Origin: Mesorhizobium australicum WSM2073
GTDB lineage: Bacteria > Pseudomonadota > Alphaproteobacteria > Rhizobiales > Rhizobiaceae
Direction of reading: 5' to 3'
NCBI RefSeq assembly: GCF_000230995.2
Contig: NC_019973.1
Location: 6,090,001 to 6,154,000, forward strand
DNA: 64,000 bases
Positions within the stretch are counted from its first letter, which is position 1. Each line of letters begins with the position of its first letter. The notes under the pieces were generated by a model that was given only the letters and a program-made list of their open reading frames with translations, had not been told where the DNA came from and did no database searches. Shown here in pieces: positions 53,874 to 62,772 of the stretch. A program made the translations under genes and the position numbers.

Positions 53874-54392
53874 ATGAACTGGACTGACGAGCGGGTAGAA
53901 CTCTTGAGAAAACTGTGGTCGGAGGGTCTGAGCGCAAGCCAGATTGCTGCGCAGCTTGGAGGGGTCAGCCGCAATGCCGTCATCGGCAAGGTGCACCGGC
54001 TGAAGCTGTCGGGTCGCGGTCGCGCAACAGCGACGCCGGCGCGCCAGAAGAAGGCTACGCAGGGATCGACCGCCCAGAAATCGGTGGCGCGCGCCGCAAG
54101 CACGGCACGCCACGTCACGACTTCGATCGGCGCGACGGCCCTTCAGACGCAATTCGACGCCGAACCGGTGGCGCGGCACTACATCCGTCCGGTCGAGAAC
54201 GTCGTAGTGCCGATCTCACGGCATCTGCAGCTCGTCGAACTGACCGAGCGCACCTGCAAATGGCCGAACGGCGATCCACTTTCGGAGGACTTCAATTTCT
54301 GCGGCAACGAAGCCGCTGAAACCGGTCCCTACTGTAAATACCATGCCCGCGTGGCGTTCCAGCCGGCGGCGGAGCGGCGGCGCAATCGCTGA
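53874..54392 (+). CDS. gcrA: Cell-cycle regulator GcrA
   Basis: This is a 172-residue protein. The N-terminal helix-turn-helix (NWTDERVELLRKLW, then ASQIAAQLGG and SRNAVIGKVHRL) and the C-terminal sigma-interacting domain (ERTCKWPNGDP, FCGNEA, YCKYH) are those of GcrA. It works with sigma-70 and CcrM methylation to turn on cell-cycle genes. AAGGAG lies before ATG 53874. The middle is a low-complexity Ala/Thr/Arg linker. Confidence 0.95.
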   Translation: MNWTDERVELLRKLWSEGLSASQIAAQLGGVSRNAVIGKVHRLKLSGRGRATATPARQKKATQGSTAQKSVARAASTARHVTTSIGATALQTQFDAEPVARHYIRPVENVVVPISRHLQLVELTERTCKWPNGDPLSEDFNFCGNEAAETGPYCKYHARVAFQPAAERRRNR

Positions 54393-54393
54393 G

Positions 54394-54482
54394 AGTGAGT
54401 AGTGAGTAGTGAGTAGTGAGTAGTGAGTAAATAAGCGCTCCCACAACCGACTACTCACTAATCACTACTCACTACTCACTAC
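54394..54482. repeat. Inverted array of a heptamer repeat between gcrA and corA
   Basis: The left arm (54394-54429) repeats GTGAGTA about five times. The right arm (54450-54481) repeats its complement, TACTCAC. The arms could fold into a long hairpin between two convergent genes, serving as a two-way terminator. Slight differences between the units suggest a variable locus. Confidence 0.85.
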
Positions 54483-54490
54483 CGACTTCC

Positions 54491-55498
54491 TCACAGCCAG
54501 CCGTTCTTCCTGAAGCGCCAATACAGGAAGCAGCAGATCAGCGCGATGGTGGCCAGCACCATCGGATAGCCATATGCCATCTTCAGCTCCGGCATGTCGG
54601 TAAAGTTCATGCCGTAGATGCCGGCGAATGCGGTTGGCACCGCCAGGATGGCCGCCCATGAAGCGAGTTTCTTGGAGATCGCCGTTTCCTGGCTTTGGCC
54701 GACCAGAAGACTGGCCTCGAAGGCAAAGGCCAGCACCTCGCGCAGACTGTCGATCTTCTCCTGGACGGTACGGATATGATCCGTAACGTCGCGGAACAGC
54801 GGGTGCATGGCCGAATGGATCTGCGGCAGGTCGGCGCTGGTCAGCCGGCGACAGACTTCCACCAGGGGCAATGCCGCGTTGCGCAGGCGCAGGAGGTCGC
54901 GGCGCAGCATGTAAAGGCGTTCGATGTCGGGGCCGGTCATCGGCTTCAGCAGGACCTTGTCCTCGATCGCCTCGACCTCATCCTCGATCTGCTCGAGCAC
55001 GGGCATGTAATTGTCGACGATGAAGTCGAGAATGGCATAGAGGACGAAATCCTCGCCCTTGGCCAGCGAGTGCGGGCAGCTTTCCCAGTGCTGCCGCACG
55101 GCGGCATAGGATGTCGAAGGACCGTGCCTGACGCTGACGATATAGCCTGAGCCGACAAACAGGTGTGTCTCGCCGAAGGTGACGCGCCCGTCGATCAGCT
55201 GCGCCGTGCGGGCGACGATGAACAGCGCATCGCCATATTGCTCGATCTTTGGCCGCTGGTGCGGATGCTCGGCATCCTCGATCGCCAGCTCATGGAGATG
55301 AAACTGCGCCTTGACGCGCAGCAGAAGTTCGCGGTCAGGCTCAAGCAGCCCGATCCAGACGACATGTCCCGACTTCTTGGCCCATTCGCCCGCTTCCTCG
55401 ATCGGAATATCGGCGATACGGCGCCCGGCGGTATAGACACCGCAGGCGATGATGCCCGATGTCGGCGGCGAGGCCTTGAACTCCCGGACATATTCCAT
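54491..55498 (-). CDS. corA: CorA-type magnesium/cobalt channel
   Basis: This 335-residue protein has a soluble, mostly helical cytoplasmic funnel and two C-terminal membrane helices. The selectivity motif GMN is present in GIYGMNFTDMPEL near residue 302. It passively imports Mg2+ (and Co2+). ATG 55498 starts the family N-terminus; the frame upstream to 55540 is not needed. Convergent with gcrA. Confidence 0.92.
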   Translation of the reverse strand: MEYVREFKASPPTSGIIACGVYTAGRRIADIPIEEAGEWAKKSGHVVWIGLLEPDRELLLRVKAQFHLHELAIEDAEHPHQRPKIEQYGDALFIVARTAQLIDGRVTFGETHLFVGSGYIVSVRHGPSTSYAAVRQHWESCPHSLAKGEDFVLYAILDFIVDNYMPVLEQIEDEVEAIEDKVLLKPMTGPDIERLYMLRRDLLRLRNAALPLVEVCRRLTSADLPQIHSAMHPLFRDVTDHIRTVQEKIDSLREVLAFAFEASLLVGQSQETAISKKLASWAAILAVPTAFAGIYGMNFTDMPELKMAYGYPMVLATIALICCFLYWRFRKNGWL

Positions 55499-55595
55499 GG
55501 CAGCCTCCCGAAAGCGTTGCCTTCCCTGGGGAACCGGCAAGCTTATCTTGGGATAGTCTAGCGCAATATGATCAAGCGTTCGAGAGGATGTGCGT

Positions 55596-56321
55596 TCACT
55601 TCACCGGCAGCGCCTCGGGGAGGCCGATTTTGTCGGTCTTGTCGCCTTTCGGCCGGTCGGCGGGCATCTGGTCGCCGGTGACGATATAGTAGATGGTCTC
55701 GGCGATGTTGGTGGCGTGATCGCCGATCCGCTCGATATTCTTGGCGCAGAACAGCAGATGCGTACAGGGCGTGATGTTGCGCGGATCTTCCATCATGTAG
55801 GTCAGCAATTCGCGAAACAGCGACGTGTACATGGCATCGATCTGGTCGTCACGGTCGCGCACGAAGCCGATCTTGTCGACTGAGCGCGATGCATAGACGT
55901 CGAGGACTTCCTTCAGCTGGGTCAGCGCCAAATTGGCCAGAGCCTCCAGGCCGCGAAACAGGCTGGTCGGCTGCCGGCCGTCGGTAACGGCAACCACCCG
56001 CTTGGCGACGTTCTTGCCGAGGTCGCCGACGCGCTCGAGGTCGGCCGAAATGCGGATGGCGCCGACGATCTCGCGCAGGTCAGTCGCCATAGGCTGACGC
56101 CTGGCGATAATGATGATCGCCTTGTCGTCGATCTCACGCTGTCCCTCGTCCAGGACGGCGTCGTCTCGGATGACCTTCTGAGCCAGCCCCGGATCGGCAT
56201 TGACCAGGGCGGCGACCGCCTGCTCGACCATGCGCTCGGCGTGCCCACCCATCGCGGCGATGCGCTTCGAAAGATATTTCAGTTCCTCGTCATAGGCGCT
56301 GACAATGTGAACGGACTGCAT
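55596..56321 (-). CDS. phoU: Phosphate-signalling protein PhoU
   Basis: This is a 241-residue, all-helical protein with the two PhoU repeats. The metal-binding motifs are visible (VGDLGKNVAKR in the first, ERIGDHATNIAE in the second). PhoU links the Pst phosphate transporter to PhoR and keeps it inactive when phosphate is ample. It lies 114 bases after phoR on the same strand. pstSCAB and phoB, often beside it, are not in the window. Confidence 0.93.
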   Translation of the reverse strand: MQSVHIVSAYDEELKYLSKRIAAMGGHAERMVEQAVAALVNADPGLAQKVIRDDAVLDEGQREIDDKAIIIIARRQPMATDLREIVGAIRISADLERVGDLGKNVAKRVVAVTDGRQPTSLFRGLEALANLALTQLKEVLDVYASRSVDKIGFVRDRDDQIDAMYTSLFRELLTYMMEDPRNITPCTHLLFCAKNIERIGDHATNIAETIYYIVTGDQMPADRPKGDKTDKIGLPEALPVK

Positions 56322-56435
56322 GGATGAAATGCCTTCCCACGGGATCTTGTCTTTGAGTCGTTTCCTCGAATCCCCGCTGATACGCTAACGGGATGACAGA
56401 AAAAAGAAACGGCCCCGTGGAAAACTAGGGCAGTA

Positions 56436-57701
56436 TCAGTGCGCCGGCAAATGGACCGAGAAGGCGGCGCCCTTGCCGACCTCGGACCTGATCGTCAGCC
56501 TGGCGTTGTGACGCGTCAGGATGTGCTTGACGATCGACAGGCCAAGCCCCGTGCCCTTCTGGGTCCGGCTGGTCTCGACATCGATACGATAGAAGCGCTC
56601 GGTGATGCGCGGTATGTGCTCCTCGGGGATGCCGGGACCAAAATCCCTGATGGTGACGTCGATGCCGGGTTCGGAACCATCATCGCCGCGCGCGATCGAC
56701 ACCACGACACGACCGCCCGACTGGCCGTATTTGCAGGCATTTTCCAAAAGGTTCTCGAACACCTGGAACAGCTCGTCGCGATCGCCCGGCACATCGAGCG
56801 GCCCCTTGGCGAAATCGCGCTCGATGGCGACATTGTTTTCGCGGGCGAGCGGGCCGAGCGAATCGATGACGCTGTCGACGGTCTGGCGCAGATCGACTTC
56901 GGTTCCCGGCTTGAGATAGGGCTTCATCTCCAATCGCGACAGCGACAGGAGGTCGTCGATCAGGCGCGCCATGCGGCCGGTCTGGTTCTGCATGATCTGG
57001 AGGAACTGCTCGCGCGCCGCCGGATCGTTGCGGGCCGGTCCGCGCAGCGTTTCGATGAAGCCCGCGATCGAGGCCAGCGGGGTGCGCAATTCGTGGCTGG
57101 CATTGGCAATGAAATCGGCGCGCATGCGGTCGATACGCCGCGCCTCGCTCTGGTCCTTGAAAACCAGCACATAAAGATCGGTGCCATGCCCGACCGAGGA
57201 TGCGCTGACGCGGTAGGCCCGTTCGACAGGCAGTTTCTCCGTGTAGTCGACGACATCCGAGGCGACAGTGCCCGACAGCACACTGTCCAGCAGCGCCTGC
57301 ATTTCCGGCGCCCGGAATTTCAGCGGCAGCGATATGCCGGGCGCGATGCCGCCAAAGGCGGCAAAGGCGGCGGCGTTGGCGTGGACGATGGTGGCGGCGT
57401 GGTCGAAGATGATGAGCGGGTCGGCCACGGCGGCCGCCAGATATTCACCGGACAGGCGCTGCAAGCCAATCGCCTCGATCGCCGCGGCGTTCCCCGCGGA
57501 ATGGCGGGCGCCGGTGACCGGCAATATTGCCGCGGCCGGCAGCAGGAGCAGCGCCGGCACCAGCACGTAGGCGGAAAAGCCCGCGAAGCCAAAGGCGATC
57601 AGAACCGCCACGACACCGGCCGCAAGCAGCCAGCGGCTGTGCCACAGCCGAGCGGCCACAGCTTGCCCCGTGCTCTTCTGCTCTGCGCCCAGCTCGGTCA
57701 T
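56436..57701 (-). CDS. phoR: Phosphate-regulon sensor histidine kinase PhoR
   Basis: This is a 421-residue protein. Two N-terminal membrane segments and a PAS-like region (residues ~90-190) precede the kinase core: ANASHELRTPLASI (phosphorylated His), ENLLENACKYG (N box), DFGPGIPEEHI and GTGLGLSIVKHIL (G boxes). It phosphorylates PhoB under phosphate limitation. The neighbouring phoU and ppk2 support the phosphate assignment rather than another kinase. Confidence 0.87.
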   Translation of the reverse strand: MTELGAEQKSTGQAVAARLWHSRWLLAAGVVAVLIAFGFAGFSAYVLVPALLLLPAAAILPVTGARHSAGNAAAIEAIGLQRLSGEYLAAAVADPLIIFDHAATIVHANAAAFAAFGGIAPGISLPLKFRAPEMQALLDSVLSGTVASDVVDYTEKLPVERAYRVSASSVGHGTDLYVLVFKDQSEARRIDRMRADFIANASHELRTPLASIAGFIETLRGPARNDPAAREQFLQIMQNQTGRMARLIDDLLSLSRLEMKPYLKPGTEVDLRQTVDSVIDSLGPLARENNVAIERDFAKGPLDVPGDRDELFQVFENLLENACKYGQSGGRVVVSIARGDDGSEPGIDVTIRDFGPGIPEEHIPRITERFYRIDVETSRTQKGTGLGLSIVKHILTRHNARLTIRSEVGKGAAFSVHLPAH

Positions 57702-57857
57702 TCGCGCGCCCAGCCTCCACCGGTCAGACGGCGGCGAAAACTTCCGCTGGACCGCAAATCAAAAGTGCTACAGCCTCCTTTGCGCGTCCAAACGGAGGCG
57801 CGGCGCTGTAGTGGCTCCCAATAGCATGAGTCCAGACACTTAAAAGGGTTCGTCTGC

Positions 57858-58766
57858 ATGAAAAAAGCCAACGACAATTCGGTCACTCCAACCTCAGGCC
57901 CGCTGAAAATCAGGATCGGCGGCAAGGAACGGGAGTTCGATATCGAGAATCCCGAGCTTCCGGACTGGGTCGAGGAGAACAAGCTGACCGCGGGTGGATA
58001 TCCTTACGACAAGAAGATGAAGAGCGAGGAGTATGACGAGACGCTCGAGAAATTGCAGATCGAGCTCGTCAAGGCGCAGGCATGGCTGCAGGCGACCGGC
58101 AAGCGGATGATGGCGCTGTTCGAGGGTCGTGACGCGGCCGGCAAGGGCGGCACGATATTCGTGCTGCGCCAGTATCTTAACCCACGCACGGCGCGCAACG
58201 TCGCGCTGACCAAGCCAACCCCGACGGAACTGGGGCAATGGTACTACCAGCGCTACGCCGACCATTTCCCGACAGCGGGCGAATTCGTCACCTTCGACCG
58301 CTCCTGGTACAATCGTGCCGGCGTCGAGCCGGTAATGGGTTTTTGCACCCCCGAACAGCACGAGAAGTTTCTCGACGAGACGCCGCATTTCGAACGCATG
58401 ATCGTCAATGACGGCATCTATTTCTTCAAATTTTGGCTGAACATCGGCCGGGAGACGCAGCTCGAGCGCTTTCACGATCGCCGCTACAGTCCGCTGAAGA
58501 GCTGGAAGTTCTCGCCGATCGACATTGCCGGCATCACCAAGTGGGACGATTACACCAAGGCACGCGACACCATGTTCGAGCGCACCCACAAGGAGTTCGC
58601 GCCATGGATCATCGTGCGGGCCAACGACAAGCGCCGCGCGCGGCTGGCGGTGATGCGCCGCATCCTGCTGTCGCTGCCCTACGAGGGGCGCGATCTCGAC
58701 GCTATCGGTAAGGAAGATAAGAAGATCATCGGCGAAGGGCCGTCATTCCTGGGCAAGCAGGACTGA
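57858..58766 (+). CDS. ppk2: Polyphosphate kinase 2
   Basis: This 302-residue enzyme carries a P-loop fold with Walker [12 protein letters not shown], the lid-region motif [14 protein letters not shown] and [18 protein letters not shown]2 moves phosphate between polyphosphate and nucleotides, most often making GTP or ATP. It diverges from phoR, which fits a phosphate-storage role. Subclass (I, II or III) cannot be settled by eye, but the single-domain length fits class I. Confidence 0.92.
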   Translation: MKKANDNSVTPTSGPLKIRIGGKEREFDIENPELPDWVEENKLTAGGYPYDKKMKSEEYDETLEKLQIELVKAQAWLQATGKRMMALFEGRDAAGKGGTIFVLRQYLNPRTARNVALTKPTPTELGQWYYQRYADHFPTAGEFVTFDRSWYNRAGVEPVMGFCTPEQHEKFLDETPHFERMIVNDGIYFFKFWLNIGRETQLERFHDRRYSPLKSWKFSPIDIAGITKWDDYTKARDTMFERTHKEFAPWIIVRANDKRRARLAVMRRILLSLPYEGRDLDAIGKEDKKIIGEGPSFLGKQD

Positions 58767-58839
58767 CACTTTTGGCGCCGCGCGGCCAGAAAGGCAGCGC
58801 GGCGCGGTTGATGCAGGTCCTTTCTCTCGGCCTTTCGAC

Positions 58840-59589
58840 TCAGGCCGCCAGACGCGCGATCCGCTGCAACCGTCGCAACGTGGCGTCGTCCTGCAGCGCC
58901 TGCTGGAACAGCGATATCTCCTCATCGATGCGCTCGCAAAGCGCGGCGGTGTTCCCCTTGAGCAGGCCCCGTGTCTGCAGCAAAGCGGCAACGGGCTTTT
59001 TGGCGAGCTGCCTGGCCCGGCCAAGCGCCGCTTCCTCGACGCTGCCTTCCGCGACGATCTCGGCGACGAGGCCGAGCGCCCTGGCGTCTTCGGCACCAAG
59101 CGTGTCGCCGAGACAGAAGAAGCGGAAAGCACCGGCATAGCCGAGTTTCTGCGGCGCCAGGATGCTGGTTGCCGCGTCCGGCACCAAGCCGAAATCGACG
59201 AACGGCACCCGGAAGGTGCTTTTTTCAGATGCGATCACCATGTCGCAATGGAACAGGATGGTGCAGCCGACGCCGACGGCATCGCCGTCGACACAGGCCA
59301 GGATCGGCTTTGGAAACGTCGCCAGCATGCGGAACATGTCGGTGACGGCGGCGATCAGCTTCTGGTGCTTGGCGGCATCCAGGAATTCGGAAAAGTCACC
59401 ACCAAGGCAGAAGCAGCCGGCCAGGCCGCGCAGCACGACAACCCGCACCTCGTCATTCTCGGCGGCTTCATGGAACGTCCCGGCAAGGCTCTCATAGGCC
59501 CTCCGGTCGAGCACCGGCCGGCCGTCGTTCGACGACACGGTGACGATCAGTGTGTGGTTGCGCAGTTCGGGTTGCGGGTGCGCGTTCAT
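58840..59589 (-). CDS. Crotonase (enoyl-CoA hydratase/isomerase) family protein paired with a LuxI synthase
   Basis: This 249-residue protein has the crotonase fold: LRGLAGCFCLGGDFSEF (oxyanion loop), VDGDAVGVGCTILFHCDM and FVDFGLVPDAATS. ATG 59589 overlaps the luxI-type stop by ATGA, so it is made with the AHL synthase. In mesorhizobia such pairs are associated with unusual, unsaturated acyl chains on the signal. I infer that it modifies or supplies the acyl group. One of the usual catalytic glutamates is not obvious, so hydratase activity is not certain. Confidence 0.82.
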   Translation of the reverse strand: MNAHPQPELRNHTLIVTVSSNDGRPVLDRRAYESLAGTFHEAAENDEVRVVVLRGLAGCFCLGGDFSEFLDAAKHQKLIAAVTDMFRMLATFPKPILACVDGDAVGVGCTILFHCDMVIASEKSTFRVPFVDFGLVPDAATSILAPQKLGYAGAFRFFCLGDTLGAEDARALGLVAEIVAEGSVEEAALGRARQLAKKPVAALLQTRGLLKGNTAALCERIDEEISLFQQALQDDATLRRLQRIARLAA

Positions 59590-60224
59590 GACGCCCTCCT
59601 TTGACCGAACATGTCGGGATATCCCCTGGCCAGGACGGGTGCATGATGATTGCGGCGCGAACGCACCACGTCCAGCGTGTGCTCGTTGAAGGTGAGCAGC
59701 GTCGCCACGACCTGCTGGTTGCCATAGGTGCGCTGATAACCGAGCGGCGTCGCCAGGAAGTGCAGTTGCAATGCGCGCAGCACCCACATCGGCTCGAACT
59801 CGATGATCACCTTGTCGACGCCGCGCTTCAGACCCCACTCGACGAAACCGGCTATCAATTCCGTGCCGACGGTCGAGACGCCGCGACGCCCATCGCGAAA
59901 ACCCGGAGCCACCGCATAGCGGGTCAACTCCCAGATGTTGGGACCCGCCGGCGGCGTTCCTTCGGAGAGATCGGTCAACACCTCGGTCAACAAATGCGGC
60001 CGTGTGGTCGGCAACATCCTCTGATAGCCCGCGACTTCATTGCCCCTGATGACGATCTGATGCACCGCCTCGTCATGATCGAACTGGTCGACTTCAAATC
60101 CGTCGGGGCGCCGAAGGTCCTCCCATCCCATCTCCTCGACGAATATCCGGTAGCGCAGCCGATGGACGGCCTCCCAAAGGTCGGGACGTTCCATCAATTC
60201 CTTGGTCGTAAGACAAAAAAGCAT
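59586..60224 (-). CDS. N-acyl-homoserine-lactone synthase (LuxI family)
   Basis: This 212-residue protein has the conserved N-terminal charged set of autoinducer synthases (LRYRIFVEEMGWEDL, then EVDQFD) and IWELTRYAV with the family Glu and Arg. It joins an acyl group from acyl-ACP to S-adenosylmethionine to give an AHL signal. luxR lies 98 bases upstream on the same strand. The gene overlaps a crotonase by 4 bases. The acyl chain cannot be predicted. Confidence 0.92.
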   Translation of the reverse strand: MLFCLTTKELMERPDLWEAVHRLRYRIFVEEMGWEDLRRPDGFEVDQFDHDEAVHQIVIRGNEVAGYQRMLPTTRPHLLTEVLTDLSEGTPPAGPNIWELTRYAVAPGFRDGRRGVSTVGTELIAGFVEWGLKRGVDKVIIEFEPMWVLRALQLHFLATPLGYQRTYGNQQVVATLLTFNEHTLDVVRSRRNHHAPVLARGYPDMFGQRRAS

Positions 60225-60322
60225 TCCGTAGTCTCCTGTGGTTCAGGGGAAGATACGGCCGTGCTTCGATGCGAAAATTGCGTGATCACGTAGGCAAGAA
60301 GTTCTAGGCCTGCACGGCCGAC

Positions 60323-61054
60323 CTAGCTAATGTAGCCGCGCCTTATCGCCTCGGCGACTGCCTGGACCCGGTTGACGGCACCGAGTTTGCTTTTGGCGTT
60401 AAGAAGATGTTTCTCCGAGGTGTGCTCGGAGATGCCGAGGATTTGGGAAATCTCCCATTCGGACTTGCCGACGGCAGCCCATTGCAGGCATTCGCGTTCG
60501 CGCGGCGTCAGCTCGATGTGATCGATCGTCGTGGTCGCCATGGTGTGGAGTTGCATGGCGCGGCCGACGGCATAGGTCGAGACCAGGGAGACCAGGCCGA
60601 ACTCGGCCGCCGACAGTTCCACGGCCTCGCCCCCCAGCGACACCATGACGATTTCGCCGTCGAGCGTGATCAACGGAAAGGCCAGCCCGTCGCGCAACTT
60701 GAAGGCGCCGGCGTCGCCCATCACTTCGCCGCTGCTCTTGTCGATGCGGATGCCCTGGGCGGCTTCCCGCCACTGGAACGGCGCTTGCAGCTGTTTCATG
60801 TGACTGACGACGGGATCGTGATCGACATAGTTGCGCGTCACGTAGCGCTCGAGCCATTCGACCGGCCAGTCGCAGAGCAGCACATGCTGCTTCTGCTGGC
60901 CCGTCGGTGTGCCCGGCTGCGGAACGGTTCCGGCCATCAGCGCGGTCAGACCGAACTCCGACGTTACGCCCAACAGTTTCTCGCAGACCGCGGCCGCCGT
61001 TGCGGCGTGCTGCAGTTGATCTATGTATTCCAGCGTTCGATCGAACTGACTCAT
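60323..61054 (-). CDS. LuxR-type quorum-sensing regulator
   Basis: This is a 243-residue protein. The N-terminal autoinducer-binding domain shows WLERYVTRNYVDHDPVV, with the Tyr and Asp that contact AHL. The C-terminal GerE helix-turn-helix is LTPRERECLQWAAVGKSEWE followed by ISEHTSEKHL. It should control the luxI/crotonase operon just below. In the gap, CGTGATCACG at 60281-60290 is a perfect palindrome that could be part of its operator. ATG 61054 is chosen over 61081. Confidence 0.92.
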   Translation of the reverse strand: MSQFDRTLEYIDQLQHAATAAAVCEKLLGVTSEFGLTALMAGTVPQPGTPTGQQKQHVLLCDWPVEWLERYVTRNYVDHDPVVSHMKQLQAPFQWREAAQGIRIDKSSGEVMGDAGAFKLRDGLAFPLITLDGEIVMVSLGGEAVELSAAEFGLVSLVSTYAVGRAMQLHTMATTTIDHIELTPRERECLQWAAVGKSEWEISQILGISEHTSEKHLLNAKSKLGAVNRVQAVAEAIRRGYIS

Positions 61055-61311
61055 CGCAACATCAACCCCATGTTGCCTCATGCATTAAGTCCATGGTCCG
61101 CGCCTTCCCGGCACTTCGCCACCGACCACGGATTGCAAAGCGCCCGCTTCCGGTTGTGGTTCTCGACCCTGGTATTCCCACCAGGGCAGCCACCGCTGTT
61201 TGCAAACCGACCGAACCATATCCTGAAATCGAAGCGTTGAAATCAAAAAGCATTGTGCCTGTATCGTTTTCGTACCAAAACCGGCACGAGCACGGGTGCG
61301 GGAGTTTTATC

Positions 61312-62163
61312 GTGGCGTTCCAATGGAGGTCCCATGTCCTGGCAGCGGCGCTCATCGCCGCATTGTCATGGGTTTCCGGCGCGGGCGCGGCCGAGCCGCA
61401 GGTGCCGGTGTTGTGGGATGCCAAGGAGCGGCTTCCGAAGCCCGACCTTGCGGCGCTGCCGCGGCTGCGGTTCCTGACGACCACGGATTTTCCGCCCTTC
61501 AATTTCCTCGACGGCGCGGGGAAGCTGTCCGGTTTCCACATCGACTTGGCGCGCGCCATCTGCGCGGAACTCGGCATCGTCGACAAATGCCAGATCCAGG
61601 CCTTGCCTTGGGCGGAGCTTCAAGGCGCGCTTGAGAGGGGCGAAGGTGAAGCTGTTATCGCCGGCATTGCCCCGACGTCACAGTCGCGCCAGACATACGC
61701 CTTCTCGCGCGCCTACCTGCAGTTCCCGGCGCGCTTCATCACCGCGAGGAACAAGGCGCTGGCGGAACCGCTCTTCGACAAATTGCACGGCAAGCGAGTC
61801 GGCGTGATATCGGGCTCGGCCCATGAACGCATGCTGCGCGATTATTTCGGCACGGTCCAGGTCGTCCCCTTCGACAAGCCGGAAGCCCTCTATGGCGACC
61901 TCAAGGCCGGCAAGATCGACGCGGCTTTCGGCGATGGCATGCGCTTCGCCTTCTGGCTCGGCGGCTCCGATGCCGCCGGCTGCTGCCGCTTTGCCGGCGG
62001 CCCCTACCTGGCGCCCGAATATCTGGGCACCGGCATGGCCATCGCCACGCGAGCGGACAATCCGGCGCTGGCCGCGGCCCTCGACTACGCTTTGCAAGAG
62101 ATTTCGATGAAAGGCACCTTTGCCGAATTCTACCTGCGCTATTTCCCGGTCAGTTTCTTCTGA
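61312..62163 (+). CDS. Periplasmic amino-acid-type substrate-binding protein
   Basis: This is a 283-residue precursor. GTG 61312, with GGGAG upstream, starts a signal peptide (VLAAALIAALSWVSGAGA). The mature part has the SBP family 3 fold: LRFLTTTDFPPFNFLD at its start and GFHIDLARAICAELG. It is probably a ligand-binding subunit for an amino-acid-like compound, but no transporter genes are next to it, so it may act alone or as a sensor. It diverges from luxR. Confidence 0.85.
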   Translation: MAFQWRSHVLAAALIAALSWVSGAGAAEPQVPVLWDAKERLPKPDLAALPRLRFLTTTDFPPFNFLDGAGKLSGFHIDLARAICAELGIVDKCQIQALPWAELQGALERGEGEAVIAGIAPTSQSRQTYAFSRAYLQFPARFITARNKALAEPLFDKLHGKRVGVISGSAHERMLRDYFGTVQVVPFDKPEALYGDLKAGKIDAAFGDGMRFAFWLGGSDAAGCCRFAGGPYLAPEYLGTGMAIATRADNPALAAALDYALQEISMKGTFAEFYLRYFPVSFF

Positions 62164-62202
62164 TCCGGTCCGGTCAGCTTTTCTGATCCGGCCGTAACCT
62201 CG

Positions 62203-62616
62203 TCAGGTCAGAGTTCGCAGCCTTGCCTTGGCCGCACGGCCGATGGCCGCCACGGTCAGCGTGTCGAGATCGAGCTGGCGACGGATCAACTGCAGCACCC
62301 GCACTTCCTCCAGCCGCATCTCCAGATCGACGGCGGCCACTTCGAAGGCCGCGGCATAGGCGGTGTCGCGCAACCGCTCCGGCAGCGCCTCCGAGACCTG
62401 GGTCAGGACACCTTCGAGCCCACCCTTCTCATGCAGCATCTTCTGACAGGCTTGGGCCACGGCAACGAGACGGTCCTGCTTGAAATCCTCGAACACCGGC
62501 CACGAGCGAACAACCTCACCGATCCTGGCCAGTTCGACATCGGTCATGTCCCGGTCGGAGGCCGAAGTGATGACCATCAGATAGATCAGGGCTTCGTGCG
62601 GGGTGGGCGACAGCAT
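62203..62616 (-). CDS. TerB-like family protein
   Basis: This 137-residue acidic helical protein begins LSPTPHEALIYLMVITSASDRDMTDVE. The acidic loop and seven-helix layout are those of the TerB (tellurite-resistance, metal-binding) family. ATG 62616 fits the family start; the frame is open to 62733. No other ter genes are nearby, so tellurite resistance should not be assumed. The function is unknown. Confidence 0.72.
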   Translation of the reverse strand: MLSPTPHEALIYLMVITSASDRDMTDVELARIGEVVRSWPVFEDFKQDRLVAVAQACQKMLHEKGGLEGVLTQVSEALPERLRDTAYAAAFEVAAVDLEMRLEEVRVLQLIRRQLDLDTLTVAAIGRAAKARLRTLT

Positions 62617-62772
62617 TCTTTGCTCCTTGAACGGGCTCCGAAGGTAGGAAGGGGAGCCTGAGGCCGCAAGGAAAAAGCGCCCGACGCGTTGACGCTCCGG
62701 CCACGCACGCCTAGAGACCGGTTGAAAATGCACTTGCGGCTATTGCCGGGATACAATCTGGAAAACTGTGAC

